This document shows, one piece after another, positions 12,545-23,318 of a DNA stretch of 64,000 bases. The stretch comes from Chinchilla lanigera (taxonomy: Eukaryota; Chordata; Mammalia; Rodentia; Chinchillidae), in contig NW_004955405.1 of the NCBI RefSeq assembly GCF_000276665.1, positions 12,164,830 through 12,228,829 of the forward strand. The letters run 5' to 3'. The position numbers were made by a program, and so were the translations under genes. The first letter of the stretch is position 1. Every line of letters starts with the position of its first letter. The notes below the pieces were generated by a model. That model made no database searches and had not been told where the DNA came from. It was given only the letters and a program-made list of their open reading frames with translations.

Positions 12545-12735
12545 AGCAAGGCATAGTGAACTTGCATTTCATCTCTGCCCTTATTCTGAATGACATTAGA
12601 AAGGTTAATTAGCATGAATCTTTTCTTAGTTTGTAAAGTATAGATTGTAAAATTTACATCTTGGACTTGATATAAAAATCACATTAAACTATATAAAGGT
12701 CTTGATAGTAGTCACTCAACAAATGTTAATAAGTT
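12545..12735 (+). mobile_element. MIR SINE remnant, sense
   Basis: The order GCATAGTGAACTTGCATTTC, GAAAGGTTAATTAGCATGAA, TTAGTTTGTAAAGTATAGAT, then AGTCACTCAACAAATGTTAA follows the MIR consensus from body to 3' tail. Heavily diverged. Confidence 0.6.
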
Positions 12736-15029
12736 TCACACTTTTCAGAAATCCACTGAATAAGGAAAACCAAGAAAAGATTGATAGGATAGATTTTGTA
12801 TTTAATTCCAAGGGATTTCTAAGCTAGTAGTCTGGGACTCACATGTAGGTGGTAAAGAGTGCCAACTCCATAATGTTGTCTAATTTACTGTACTTTTTCA
12901 ACCCAATCCATGCATTTGCTCTATATGTACACTATTTAAATTTCATTTAATACAGATGGAGAGATCAATGTACATAAATGTCACATGAATTATTTACTTG
13001 AAGAACTGTCAGGAAAGCCAGGCCTAAAAGTCTGTCTTCAGCCATATCTTCCTCAGGGGAGAAGAGATTGCAGGGAGATGAGATAGTGCTGCGTGGGGTT
13101 CAGGGTATCTGGATCTTCTTGAGTCCTCAATTCACATTTCTCTTACGCTTCTCTAAAATGTGTCTTAAATTGAAATGCATGACTTTTAGAAGATGATGTA
13201 GAACACATTTGAGTGATATTTTTGTACGCTGACAATTTATGCTGATTGATTTGTTTTGTCACCAAACAAATATCATTTCTGTGTTTCCAATCACCCATTT
13301 ACATTTCCTCTAAGATTTTGTACTAGTCTAGTCATCTAATAAATTAAAATTGCATTTATTTCACTTGAGAAAGGTTGTGAGAATTTCCTGCTATAAATAA
13401 TTTAACTGAAAAAATTTCCATAAATTGAATTTTGGCTTCATTTTAATGGTATTGACCCTAAAAAGTAAATAGCAGCCTAACTTGATGAGTTTCTTTCTTT
13501 TATTATTTTATTTATTCATTGAAAGACTTTTATGGTGCAGCGATTTTTTAAAACATATAAGATTATATAAAAGGAATTATACAGATGAGCAGTCATAGCT
13601 TTCTGATTTCATTATACATTTCATAAATCATTTCTTTTGGAATGTCTGTTAATGTATATTACTGCTTTTAAAAAGACCATAAGAAAAGGATAATGTTTAC
13701 TGATAAGAAATGTTAAAAAGAGCAGAAATGAGAGTGTAGGGAAGGTATTTATATACACAGCATACTTTCTATTTTCCTGCTTAGGAAATCAGACTGAGTA
13801 ATGAACTTTGATTGTTCCATTCAATTTCAGCTAGAGCGATAATGAATCAACTTATTCTATAACCTCATTAATACTAAGTAGCTCACTTTCTAGCCTTCGG
13901 TTTCCTAAATAACTATTCATCCACATCTTAGTTAAGGACTTTCCCTATTGCCTTCACTAATTAATGGATGGTAGCATTTTTCAATAGCTCCTTAAAAAGC
14001 TGAAGATCATTTATTGTATTTAGAAAAATCCAGTGGATGTCTGACAGGACGTGAGAGCTTCTTGCATCTGTCAATCTTTTATTTGATCATCACCATGTAG
14101 TATGTCAGTTAGACGGTCTCTGTAGGAGGAAGAAAGCTTTGCTAATCTCTACAATACCCAGGAACCACAGCTCCATCATTCTAACTTAATGGCTGATTTT
14201 TATGCTGGAAGAACAGTGCATATACATTTAAAATAGCAAGATCTCTGCAGATTCCACAGAATGCTAAGTGAAACAGAGATGTTTTCATTGCACAGTATAA
14301 TGAATCAGAAACACAAGAAAGAAAATTGTAAAGACATAAGCCTAAATGTCAGGTTGCAGAACAACAACCCAACAATTTTACTATGTTTGATGGGAACATG
14401 TTAAAACAAAATATTGAGCTTATCTTGCAGACACTGAATCAGATATACTCATTTTCTCCTGGAAATTATTAAAATAAACTTTAAAAGTGGCTTTAAATTT
14501 TAATTTCCTTTGTCTACAACAAAGAATCTACATGAGATGTGATATAGCTCAGTTGATGATCTAGAAATGGTGAAAAAGTTGCCTATATCAGTGAATCTAA
14601 ATAGTTCAGTAGCTCAAGATACATCATTTGTTTATTTGAATAGTTATGTAATAAGACATTACATATAAACAAAATAATTTTAACTACAGATAATGTAGGG
14701 ACCAGAAAAATGTGAAGTTACTTTCTGTATGATTATGGTTTTATAACAGTGAGATTTGAAAGGCAAATAATAGAAGAGTTTATCATTATAATTTCTGAAT
14801 CAGGTATACATTTGCTCAAAGAAGTTTGATTAAAATACAGTTTATGGTTATACGTGATTACTATCTCTCAAATAGAATAAATACAATGTTGGGCATACTG
14901 TCATTCTGATATCCTTCTTCTAGCACAAAATACCAAATATATTGGTATTTCCCAGACTATAGATTTCCATAATTTCTTGTATTTTCACTACTTTCTTTGG
15001 TCAAACTCCAATTTGAATAATCTCTGTGA
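12736..15029. other. Unassigned AT-rich intergenic DNA
   Basis: About 2.3 kb with no repeat family I can name and no convincing ORF. It could include conserved non-coding sequence, which only alignment could show. Confidence 0.45.
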
Positions 15030-15460
15030 GTTTCTAAGGCTTGCTATCGTAAATTACTATTAACTGGGTGACTCAACAAGAGAAATGTATTTTTTTCCAA
15101 GTTCTAAGGGCCAGAAGTTTGGCCCTTTTTTTCTAGAAGCTCTAAGGTAAAGTGTATCTCAGGCCTCCCTTAGCTCTGGGTCTTCAGGCAGCCTTTGGTG
15201 TGCCTTATCTTGTAGTTTGTCTATCTTCTTATGACCTGCTGCCTGTGTCTCAGATCTCCTTTTGTCTTTTTCTTGTAAGGTGACCTGCAATTGGATTTAG
15301 GGCCCATCCCAAATCCAGGACTATTTATCTTGGTATTTTTAATGTAATTGTATGGGCAAAGATTTCTTTTCTAAGTAACAATAACATCACAAGTACTAAG
15401 GGCTGGGACTTGGACATACATTTAGGGGAGCTCTTATTCATCCCATTACATCTTCTTTTG
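15030..15460 (-). mobile_element. MLT1-type MaLR LTR, antisense
   Basis: The plus strand shows AAATTACTATTAACTGGGTG and GGGCCAGAAGTTTGGCCC near the start, TGGATTTAGGGCCCATCCC near 15,292-15,310, and GGGACTTGGACATACATTTA near 15,406. These are the reverse complement of MLT1 LTR landmarks, including the 'AATAATGGCCCC...' head. Diverged and probably solo. Confidence 0.75.
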
Positions 15461-15625
15461 CCCTAGTTTCACAAATTGGTTCAAATTCAACCTACATTTC
15501 ACCAGGTAACAGAGAAATAAGAGAACCAATAATCATGAAATGAATTCTTTACAAAATCAGAAGAATGAAATGTAGAAAATATCCTTGTGTTATGAAATTA
15601 ATCTTTAATAGATAAACTTGAGGAT

Positions 15626-15920
15626 TTTATAGGTAAATGGATGCAACTAGAGACCATACTTATAGGTGAAATAAATCAGACCTGCATGTATAAACATCAT
15701 ATTGTCTCCCTAGTGTAAGAACCTGAAAGAATAAGTAAAATCAGAAAGGTACAATAGATATTGTGAAAGGGAAAGAAACTGCTCAAAAGGAAAAAAGAAA
15801 ACAACTGGGATGAAGAAAAGGAGTAAAGAAAGAAGGAAGTGGAATATATATATAATAGCTAAGATAATTGTAGTACTAATTTATATTGGTTTATTGAAAG
15901 GAACAGTTAGTGCTTAATTT
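15626..15920 (+). mobile_element. Lineage-specific L1 3' UTR fragment, sense
   Basis: It opens ATAGGTAAATGGATGCAACT, the end of ORF2 text, and continues through ATCATATTGTCTCCCTAGTG, a purine-rich tract, and GAAAGGAACAGTTAGTGCTT. It is the same subfamily as the antisense copies at 4,060-4,640 and 48,846-49,330. All three share the CTAGTGT(A/G)AGA motif, and this copy and the one at 48,846 also share the GGAACAGTTA block. The 5' end is truncated within a few tens of bases of the ORF2 stop. Confidence 0.78.
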
Positions 15921-16230
15921 TTTTGACCAAATTTTCATGCTTATATCTGGTAATCTGGACAACTAATTTGAAGACAATAATGTGCAGTATAACAACCATT
16001 GGTGAACTCATATCATCTTGTTTTTTGATATTCTGTATAATTTCTAGTGTTTTTAAAATTGTTTTTCTTCTCTTTAAAATAAAAAAAAAGAAAATGATAC
16101 ACCAAAAGAGAGAAATTGATCTTTCCTAGTTTTTTCTTATTGAAATATGATGGTAATAATAGCAATTGTTTTTAAATGTGTTTTATTCTTTGTACATTTT
16201 GATAAAAATTATAGCACAGTGAAACTCCTG
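15921..16230. other. Unassigned AT-rich DNA
   Basis: A-rich run at about 16,080-16,095. A 68-codon ORF at 15,923-16,129 is hydrophobic only because the DNA is T-rich. Nothing recognised. Confidence 0.4.
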
Positions 16231-16450
16231 ATTTTTCTCTCTCTCTGTCTCTGTCTTCCTCTTTCCCTCTCTCTCTCCTCTCTGTACTCCCTTTTGTAGT
16301 ACTGGGAATTGAACACAGCGAATTCTAAGATAGATCCCTAGATGACTTTTTACCTATTTTATTTTTAGATAGTGTCTTGCTAAAGTACCCAGATTGGCCT
16401 TAAACTTGCATCTTCCTGCTTCAGCCTCCCAAGAAGTTAAAATTACCATG
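16231..16450 (-). mobile_element. B1-dID fusion SINE, antisense, with CT-rich tail
   Basis: On the minus strand a degenerate B1 unit (plus strand CTTCAGCCTCCCAAGAAGTT near 16,420) is followed by an ID-derived unit (plus strand TAGTACTGGGAATTGAACAC at about 16,298). Its tail appears on the plus strand as a (TC)n-rich tract at 16,234-16,285. The B1-then-ID order defines B1-dID and is opposite to murine B4. Old and diverged. Confidence 0.72.
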
Positions 16451-16479
16451 TAACAGTGAGCATAAACATCAAAATAACA

Positions 16480-16860
16480 CCCAGGATTTGGAGGTAGATT
16501 TCTTCATGTTAACAGGCACTGATTAGGATCATTCCTAGAGTATCAGGCCCCAATCTCTGGTGGTCTAGGGCTTATATGGGATAAACAAGCAGGAAGTACA
16601 GAGGCAGAATGGCTTGTCAGTTGGGGATTGGTTTATACAATGTACATTGTAGTGACCAGCTATGCATCACAGTGACCAGCAAGTTCTAGAAGCAACTGGA
16701 ACTGGAACAGGAAGTATTACCTGGGCAACTAAGAAACTGAAGGATACTGGCTGAGAGCGGGGGCATTTTTCATTGCAACAGCAGTGCTCTCGGACCCTAC
16801 TGGCTTGGCTTCTCTTAGTATTTGATTAAGACATTTTTTTCAGTGACCCAAACCCCAACT
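16480..16860 (-). mobile_element. Probable endogenous retrovirus LTR, antisense
   Basis: Read on the minus strand the order is GC-balanced U3-like sequence, a CCAAT-type box (ACCAATCCCC near 16,630), a TATA-like CCCATATAAGCCC near 16,575, and an R/U5-like stretch. This layout fits a retroviral LTR promoter. I see no gag, pol or env sequence next to it, and no clear terminal repeats or target duplication. The family is unassigned and might be ERV1 or ERVK-like. Confidence 0.4.
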
Positions 16861-18479
16861 CTATCTGAGAATGTAGCTGCTGGAAGTAGTGGACTTGTTC
16901 ATATGACGTGTATTTTTCAAATGCTTTTTGTGTGCTCACCACTGTTCTGATATGAAGAAGACTGAAAATGTCCTTGTTCTCCAAGGGTCCTCATTGCAAT
17001 AACTCATATTTTTTTTAACCTGTCAAGAGATAAAGAATCTTCTACACAGCTACAGTGAAAGTCATTTTCAGGGAAGGATTTCTATGGGCTTAGCCTAGGT
17101 TATGTAGCTTTCCACCATAGAACCAATCACTTGTTACATCCCCAGCTCCAAGGTCCACATGATAGGCCTACTGCTAGAAGGAGACAAGAAAATATATCTA
17201 AAAAAATTGAAGATGTTTATCCTTTGCTACTGAGCATTTCTGGAAGTCATTAGAAAACTGCATTATGTCAAATGTAGTCTCTGGTGTTCCCTGTTAGTCC
17301 ATGGTCATTTTCTCCATCTGGGTTTTATGTTTTCATTTACTGGGATCTGCTGAGATGGTGTGCTTGATACTGGAAATGGAAACAGGACATTAGGATCTTT
17401 CCACAAACTAGTTATAAATTTCAAGCAAGATTTTAATCTTAAACATTAATTACAAAATGGCATTACAAAATCTAGAGGTCTGGGAAAAGTGTTGTTTGCA
17501 GAATGAAATGACCAGTGGAGCCCGAACTAGGTTAAGATTCACAAAGGAAAAGGAGAAGACCGCTCAAGAACATATAAAAATGGCATGTGAGAAGCCATGG
17601 GTATTTGAAGGAAGTCTGCAGCTTTGCTATTCAGCTTGGGGTAGTTAGTCTAGCTTGTGTGGTAGTGAGGGTGTGTGGTGAAGCCTGTGAGTAGAAGCCT
17701 TATGCAATGTTGATTACATATTCTAGAAACCCTCTTAAATGCTTCTGTGGTCTCGAGAGGCCCCTTCTTAAATCCTTGGTAATCCTGTTATCAAGTTGTT
17801 CTAAAGTTTGCTTCAGTCATGTCATCCTTTTTTGGGAAAACTGACATAGACTTCAGTCACTGGAAATGATCTAAGCTTATAGCGGTGCTTCAGAGATACT
17901 ACCAAAGGGCCAGAGAGCATGCCTGGCACATGGCACAGTCCCCTTTCATGTTAATTACTCCTCTTGTTTGTGCTGTTAGTGTGGAATTTCTGCACTCTTT
18001 AGCATGTCGGTCTATTTTCCCCCTACTTTTCACTCTGTGCCCATTAGAACCTTCACTTTTCTGCACAGATGTTTTGGTTCCTTTAAAATTTGTTGACTTA
18101 CATTATTTTCTTTGGTTGCCTGTACACCAAACTCCTACTCAGAAATCTTTTAGATCATATTTCTCCTTTTTTGCTTAAATGTTTTTGATGACATTTAATA
18201 TGGAGTCATAGACTAGATTTACTTATGAACATAACATCCTGTCTAATTTTCTATATTGGTTTGACTCTAATTTTGCATATTTTTGGCCTGACTTCCCTTC
18301 CATGAAGGAGTGCCACTGGATATTTTTGATGTGGATCTTCTTGATGGCTTTTCTTATTATGAAAGTGCTTTATGGGTGAGTTTGTCGCTAAGAGAGTTTA
18401 AAAGAAAGAAGATTATCCATGGATCCATGTATATATAGGGGTCCATATATATCCATGTCTGTATGTAATATTTTTCTGA
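16861..18479. other. Unassigned intergenic DNA
   Basis: No named repeat or gene. The ORFs at 17,457-17,648 and 17,885-18,178 have no domain features. A small ATAT/CCATG-rich patch lies at 18,420-18,470. Confidence 0.42.
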
Positions 18480-19180
18480 AATCTTTAGCCAATGTAACAG
18501 CACAAGATAAAGAAATTATAATTATTTGCAGAATATGTGATTATCTACTTGGAAAACATCTATCTAGTTTGTGAGAAGAAAGTGAAAAGCTGTTAAGATT
18601 ACTTAGTTTTGTAAGTTAGTAATAAACAGACAATACTTCTGCAATATGCAAATTAGAAAAAGTTCTACAAAGGATAGAAAATGTTTGAGAAAAAAATTTA
18701 CCAAGAAATTCTCAAGATTATGTCAACAAAGAATTAATGAACTATGGGCAAGAAAATTTAGCTATGTGGAGAAATTTATCAAACCCCTTGGGACATTTAA
18801 TATTGTAAAACTAGCCAAACATTTAAAGACAGACTTAGCAAAATTTCAGTGGTCTTTTTAACCTTGAAAATTGTTCTTAGATTATTCCAATAGACTAGAT
18901 ATAACAATATTGAAAAAAGCAATTCAGGAAGGGAATAGGCCTACTTGTGATGAAGGTGTATTACTCAGCTTTATTTAACAGAGTGTAGAAAAGTTGTAGG
19001 ATTAGACAAATCAGTAGTTCAGAGAAATAAAGTTCAAAACTGACCAGGTACTATAAACATATTTAATACAGCCAGTGTGGCATTTTAAAAGAACAATGAA
19101 AGGTGGATTATTTCATAAATGGCATTAGGATGACTAACTACATTTGGAAAAGAAGCCAAGGTTAGATTACGAGAACACCA
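18480..19180 (+). mobile_element. L1 LINE ORF2 remnant, sense
   Basis: The fragment tracks the reverse-transcriptase-to-C-terminal part of ORF2. It has AATTATTTGCAGAATATGTG near 18,520, a CAATATGCAAATTAGAAAAA block near 18,640, CAGTGTGGCATTTTAAAAGA near 19,072, and TTCATAAATGGCATTAGGA near 19,110. Several in-frame stops and indels show it has long been inactive. A 71-codon stretch (18,646-18,861) is just an open piece of this decayed frame. Confidence 0.75.
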
Positions 19181-19189
19181 TATGCTCAG

Positions 19190-19700
19190 CTGCCTACTAT
19201 TAGTGGTTTAAAACAACAGTACCCATTTTATGATCTCACGCAATCCCCATGAGTCAGGAATTTGAGATGGTCCCAGATGGTTGGGTCTGGCTCACAATCC
19301 CTCATACAGATGCAGTCAGGCCGTGGTGGCTGGAGTCGGAACAGCAGGGCGTCGAAGCAGCTGGACTCTGTCCAAACAGCTCTGTCTGTGGAGTGTCAGG
19401 GTCTGTTTGTATGGAGTTTCAGGGCCTCTTTCATGGGCTAGTTTGAGGCTTCCTCACAGCCTTGAACCTCCAGGAACTCAGATTTCTCATATGGTGGCTG
19501 AAGTCTTGAAAAGCAAATACTACAGCAAGCAAGACAGAAACTAAGTTGCCTTTTGTGAATGAGCTATGGAAGTAGCACAGCATCATATCTGCCCGGTTCT
19601 GTGGGTTAATACTGATGGAGAAGCCTGTCCAGATTCAAAGAAAGGGAGTGAGACCCACTCTTATAGTGGGATGAGTCAACAATCATTGTACGAAGAACGC
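19190..19700 (-). mobile_element. Old interspersed repeat, antisense (MLT1-like or similar)
   Basis: The plus strand begins with AGTGGTTTAAAACAACAGTA and continues through CACAATCCC, GGCTGCAGTC-like and TTCCTCACAGCC blocks to a CCAGATTCAAAGAAAGGGAG block near 19,630. I associate that layout with a common ancient mammalian repeat whose antisense strand starts 'GGCTTAAAACAACA'. The family assignment is uncertain. ORFs here (65-87 codons) are incidental. Confidence 0.5.
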
Positions 19701-19764
19701 GTTGGAAGGAGAGATATGATTCATCTCGGTACACTTTCTGTTCCTTCACAGAAGACCTGTGAAT

Positions 19765-19985
19765 GGGCAATTTAAAAAGAAAAATGTTTTGCTTTGGCTC
19801 ATAGTTCCGAAGCTGGGAAGTTTAATGTTGGGCAGCCACATCTGGCGCGGGGCCCATGCTACATCATAAGAAGGAATTAGGAGAAACAGCAAGCAGGTTC
19901 CCATGGTGGACAGGAAGAGACAAAGGGGGTGGATGCTTTATAAGAGTTCACTCTCATAACCATCCCATTCTCAGGGGAATACAGA
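19765..19985 (-). mobile_element. ERVL-MaLR LTR fragment (MST/THE1-like), antisense
   Basis: The plus strand shows GGCAATTTAAAAAGAAAAAT, TTTGGCTCATAGTTCCGAAG, CATGGTGGACAGGAAGAGA and TTATAAGAGTTCACTCTCAT. This is the reverse complement of the R/U5 and U3 landmarks of MST/THE1-type MaLR LTRs. The head of the LTR is missing. Confidence 0.7.
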
Positions 19986-20221
19986 ATGCTCATGACCCTT
20001 GGTCTCTTAAAGACCTCTCTGCCTCTCGGTAGCCTTATACTGACAATTATACTTGAACATGAGTTTCAGCAGGGAGAAATCCCATCCATGCTGCAGTATT
20101 ATTCTAGCTATCTTTGGAAAATACAGTCACTGTATCACATGTTGCTGACTGGAACCTCCTGGGTTCCCTTGAAGGGGAAATTTCCCTCTCTTTCTGCGTA
20201 CACTGACCGCCATCATCTAAG

Positions 20222-20412
20222 ACCAGTGATTTTCAAGTGTTAGTATGCATCCAAATCCCCTGAAGGGCTTCTTAAGACCTGAAATTCTGGGTCTTACCCT
20301 AGTTTCTGGTTCACTGTGTCTAGCAGAGGATGAGAAATTGCAGTTGCAGTAAGTTCTAAGGTGATACTTACATTACTGTAGTGAGGACCACACTTTCTGA
20401 ATCATCATTCTA
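20222..20412 (+). mobile_element. MER5A-like hAT-Charlie DNA transposon fossil
   Basis: It starts CAGTGATTTTCAAGTGTTAG and has AAATCCCCTGAAGGGCTTCT in the middle. Near the end are TCTAAGGTGATACTTACAT and GGACCACACTTTCTGAATCA. This is the MER5A layout, a non-autonomous hAT element with CAGTG(G)TTCTCAA-type inverted ends. The left end is well preserved. Confidence 0.82.
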
Positions 20413-21083
20413 GGTGATAGCATTTGTTCTGTTCATAGTTTTACATTTTGGGTAGATGTTTGGGCTTAGTAAAAAGAATCCTCTTCTGTGTACTACATTC
20501 CTTTTCAGAGTTGTGCCACACCTCCATCTGCACACATATTTGGCCTAGTGAAATCAGCAAGCTGAGGAGAAAAGAAGGGATTTTCAGGCTGTGAGAGTCT
20601 CAGCGGGATACCCTGCACGGGAAGAATGGCAAGGATGTCTTGAGCTTTTGGTGGGAAGAATACTACAAAAACGAATTTGTTGCTTTCTGACTCCTTTAAA
20701 AAATTCTGCCTCAGGTGCCAATGGTGAAACTTCTTTTACCTGCTATCAGTGAGCTGCTGAAAACCTAGGATAAATTCTGTCATACAACCCCATTGTGATG
20801 GTGACTCACCCTCAGCCCTGCACGGTGAAAGCTGCCATCCTACTAAACCTCCTCACTATATCAGTGCAGGGACCTGAGAAACAGGGGATCTCATCAAATT
20901 TAAATAGTCCTACAATCTCCTTTCAGAACTTAAACATTTCACATATAATTAATCAATATGGGAGGACTGGATTTGGCTATAAAATCAGAAAATGAGGGTA
21001 GACTGCACAATAGAGTCTCCTGGAACTTGAGTTTGGTGATGGCATCAGGTAGGAGAGCATCTGGAGATTTATTTGTTTTCTTT
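20413..21083. other. Unassigned intergenic DNA
   Basis: Moderate GC. A 66-codon ORF at 20,795-20,995 is unsupported. No repeat recognised. Confidence 0.42.
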
Positions 21084-21168
21084 TCTTTTTGTTTTGGTAC
21101 CAGGAATTGAACTCGGGACCTTGTGCTTGCCAGGCAGGCACTGTGCCACTGAGCTATATCCCTGGTCC
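21084..21168 (-). mobile_element. ID-type SINE, antisense
   Basis: The plus strand reads TTTTGGTACCAGGAATTGAA, then TTGCCAGGCAGGCACTGTGC and CACTGAGCTATATCCCTGG, the reverse complement of an ID body with B and A boxes. It is preceded by a T-rich tail (21,071-21,096). TTTATTTG-like sequence on both sides suggests an imperfect target duplication. Confidence 0.88.
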
Positions 21169-21637
21169 TTTTTATTTATGTTCTCTGGTTCTATAACTTT
21201 GAACTTTGCAGAAACCAGGGTAATTTGATGGTAGAGCTTATTTAATCACCCCAGATAAAGTGGTAGAGGAGAGGTGGTTGTATCCTCAGGAAGTTAGATA
21301 CAAGTCTGTCTTCCTTGTCAGCACCAACCCCCAATCCATACAAGTTGCCTTCAATTCTATCCTACTTAATATCCTCCTTGGATAACAAATATTATTACCT
21401 CTTTTTTGAAAATCATAAAATAAAACTCAGATAATAAAATGTCATAAAATAATATAGTTAAATTTAAAAATGAATATAATTTTAGAAGAACAATAATTCT
21501 GTGACTATAAATAAAAAATGAGATTTATGGTAAAGTAATATGTAATTCATACTAAAACCAAGTGCTCAGGGAATATTATACTAGAAAAAATAAATAGCCA
21601 AATGCTATAATTACTTACGATGAATAATTACATTTAT
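21169..21637. other. Unassigned AT-rich DNA
   Basis: Very AT-rich from 21,400. No family recognised. Confidence 0.42.
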
Positions 21638-21652
21638 ATTTTTAAAAGTCAG

Positions 21653-21816
21653 CTGGGCATGGTGGTGCATGCTTGTATTCCCAGCACTCGGGAGGCTGAG
21701 GCAGGAGGATGATTGCGAGTCCAAGACCAGCCTCAGCTACAAAGTGAGCTCAAGGCCAGTCTGAACTCCATAGCGAGACCCTGTCTCAAAAAAAAAAAAA
21801 AAAAAATAGAAATTGC
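21653..21816 (+). mobile_element. B1 SINE (7SL-derived) with 15-bp target duplication
   Basis: The body runs CTGGGCATGGTGGTGCATGC through CCCAGCACTCGGGAGGCTGA and AGCGAGACCCTGTCTC to a poly(A) tail. Two related segments in the middle (around GACCAGCCTCAGCTAC and GGCCAGTCTGAACTCC) show the internal duplication typical of rodent B1. The repeats ATTTTTAAAAGTCAG at 21,638-21,652 and 21,817-21,831 are identical. The TT/AAAA start fits L1 endonuclease-mediated insertion. The intact duplication and long A-tail indicate a fairly young copy. Confidence 0.97.
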
Positions 21817-22226
21817 ATTTTTAAAAGTCAGATGCCATTTTGTGTAAAGGAAGGGGAATTAAAGGGCAGCGAGATGAGTGGACCCTGATAGGGTCCACTG
21901 ATGGAAAGATGCATAACAATAACCTGATTTGTATATAAATGAGCAGAGGAAAAGGAAAGAAACTTACTCAAAGTTGGGAAAAAATGTCAAGGGAAATCAT
22001 AAACTGTCACAATGGAGAACTTGGAGAATTGTGAGCGAGTTTTATTTATAAGTATAATATGGAAATAAACTGTATCGTTGTCATAGGTTCTGTCAGTAAT
22101 GAAATAACAGAAAAATGCATGCTGTGTTCTGAGATGCACCACAGGTCAAAGCATGTACCAGCATCTGAATTCCTGGCAGGACATGCTGAAGTTATGGAAG
22201 TGTGATGTGAACTGTCCACTGGGCAG

Positions 22227-22292
22227 CCTAAAATGTTAAAGCGAGTTACAAACAAAGTGAGTCTCAGTGGTATGATTATTAGTCATATCTCT
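22227..22292 (+). repeat. Diverged direct repeat, copy 1
   Basis: It contains a 31-base core (22,262-22,292) that matches 23,288-23,318 at 29 of 31 positions, both differences being transitions. A CCTAAAAT(G/A)TTA block lies just upstream in both. The family is unknown. Confidence 0.6.
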
Positions 22293-23260
22293 AGAGCATT
22301 GCAGGACTTCTGGACCTAGGCTCTCTCCTATCAAATAACTATCAAGTCCAGCAAACACAGGATAACAGCAACAACAAAACCTCAAAATTTCCAAAATGCT
22401 CCTAAGGGGGCTTTCTTCTTTGTGGAAAACTGAACATTTAAATTTTTAAAAAATTAAACTAGAACATATTGTTAGTGCATTCCAGTGAGAACTCTATTTG
22501 CTAAATTAAATTTTAGCATAATATCACTAGCTTACCATCAAACTTACTATTTTTTCTACAAATATAAGATTGAAGATATTGTTCAGATATCTTCAGTGGG
22601 ATCCGCCTATTTCTAACAGTACTGGAATACTTCAGATTCTCCTGGGTATTACTTATTCTGAATCATATATCTAATCATGTTTCCCGACTGTGTTGGGAAT
22701 AAGAAAGATTAAAGTCAAATTTTAGACCTATGCCTGGCAAGTTGATGGAATGGCGTAGAATGCTTTGCATGAACTGACTTCCTTCTTGATTTTTATCTTA
22801 CTTTTTACTCTTTTTTCCCCCTTTGCTTTTATTGCTTTCTGTACAGACTCAAAACAGATAAAAATGTATCTGTATTTTAAATAATTATTTTTTGCCAGTG
22901 GAACAAAACAGCATTTCAAGTGTAAATATTATAGACTGAACACACACTGTACTGTTGTACTCTCTCGCTCATTGTGCCAAATCCCTGAAGCAATACAATT
23001 GTTCTCCAATAGAACAACATGGCGAGAGATTACTTTTTTGATATGGTAATTAAGTTCTGCATCCTTAAAAGAGAGACAGGTTCTCTGTAGGTGTTCATTG
23101 CCCTGATGAATACCCTGGATTGCCATCACAAACTTCTCAGGAAAAGATGGCAATCAGCAAGCTATACTAAAATAACAACAAAACTAACTGTGGGCTATGG
23201 CTTCATACTAATGAGTATTTTGCAGTATATGCATTCTATAAGTAATATTTACATATGTGT

Positions 23261-23318
23261 CCTAAAATATTACAGTGACATAAACATTCTCAGTGGCATG
23301 ATTATTAGTTATATCTCT
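23261..23318 (+). repeat. Diverged direct repeat, copy 2
   Basis: Partner of 22,227-22,292, in the same orientation about 1 kb away. The spacing between the CCTAAAAT block and the core is shorter here by about 8 bases. Confidence 0.6.

Noticed and set aside
18646..18861. 71-codon lysine-rich frame
   Set aside because: It is a surviving open piece of decayed L1 ORF2 text, not a gene.
22572..22594. Hairpin with 8-bp stem and 7-bp loop
   Set aside because: Such small hairpins are frequent by chance in AT-rich DNA and there is no microRNA-like extended stem.
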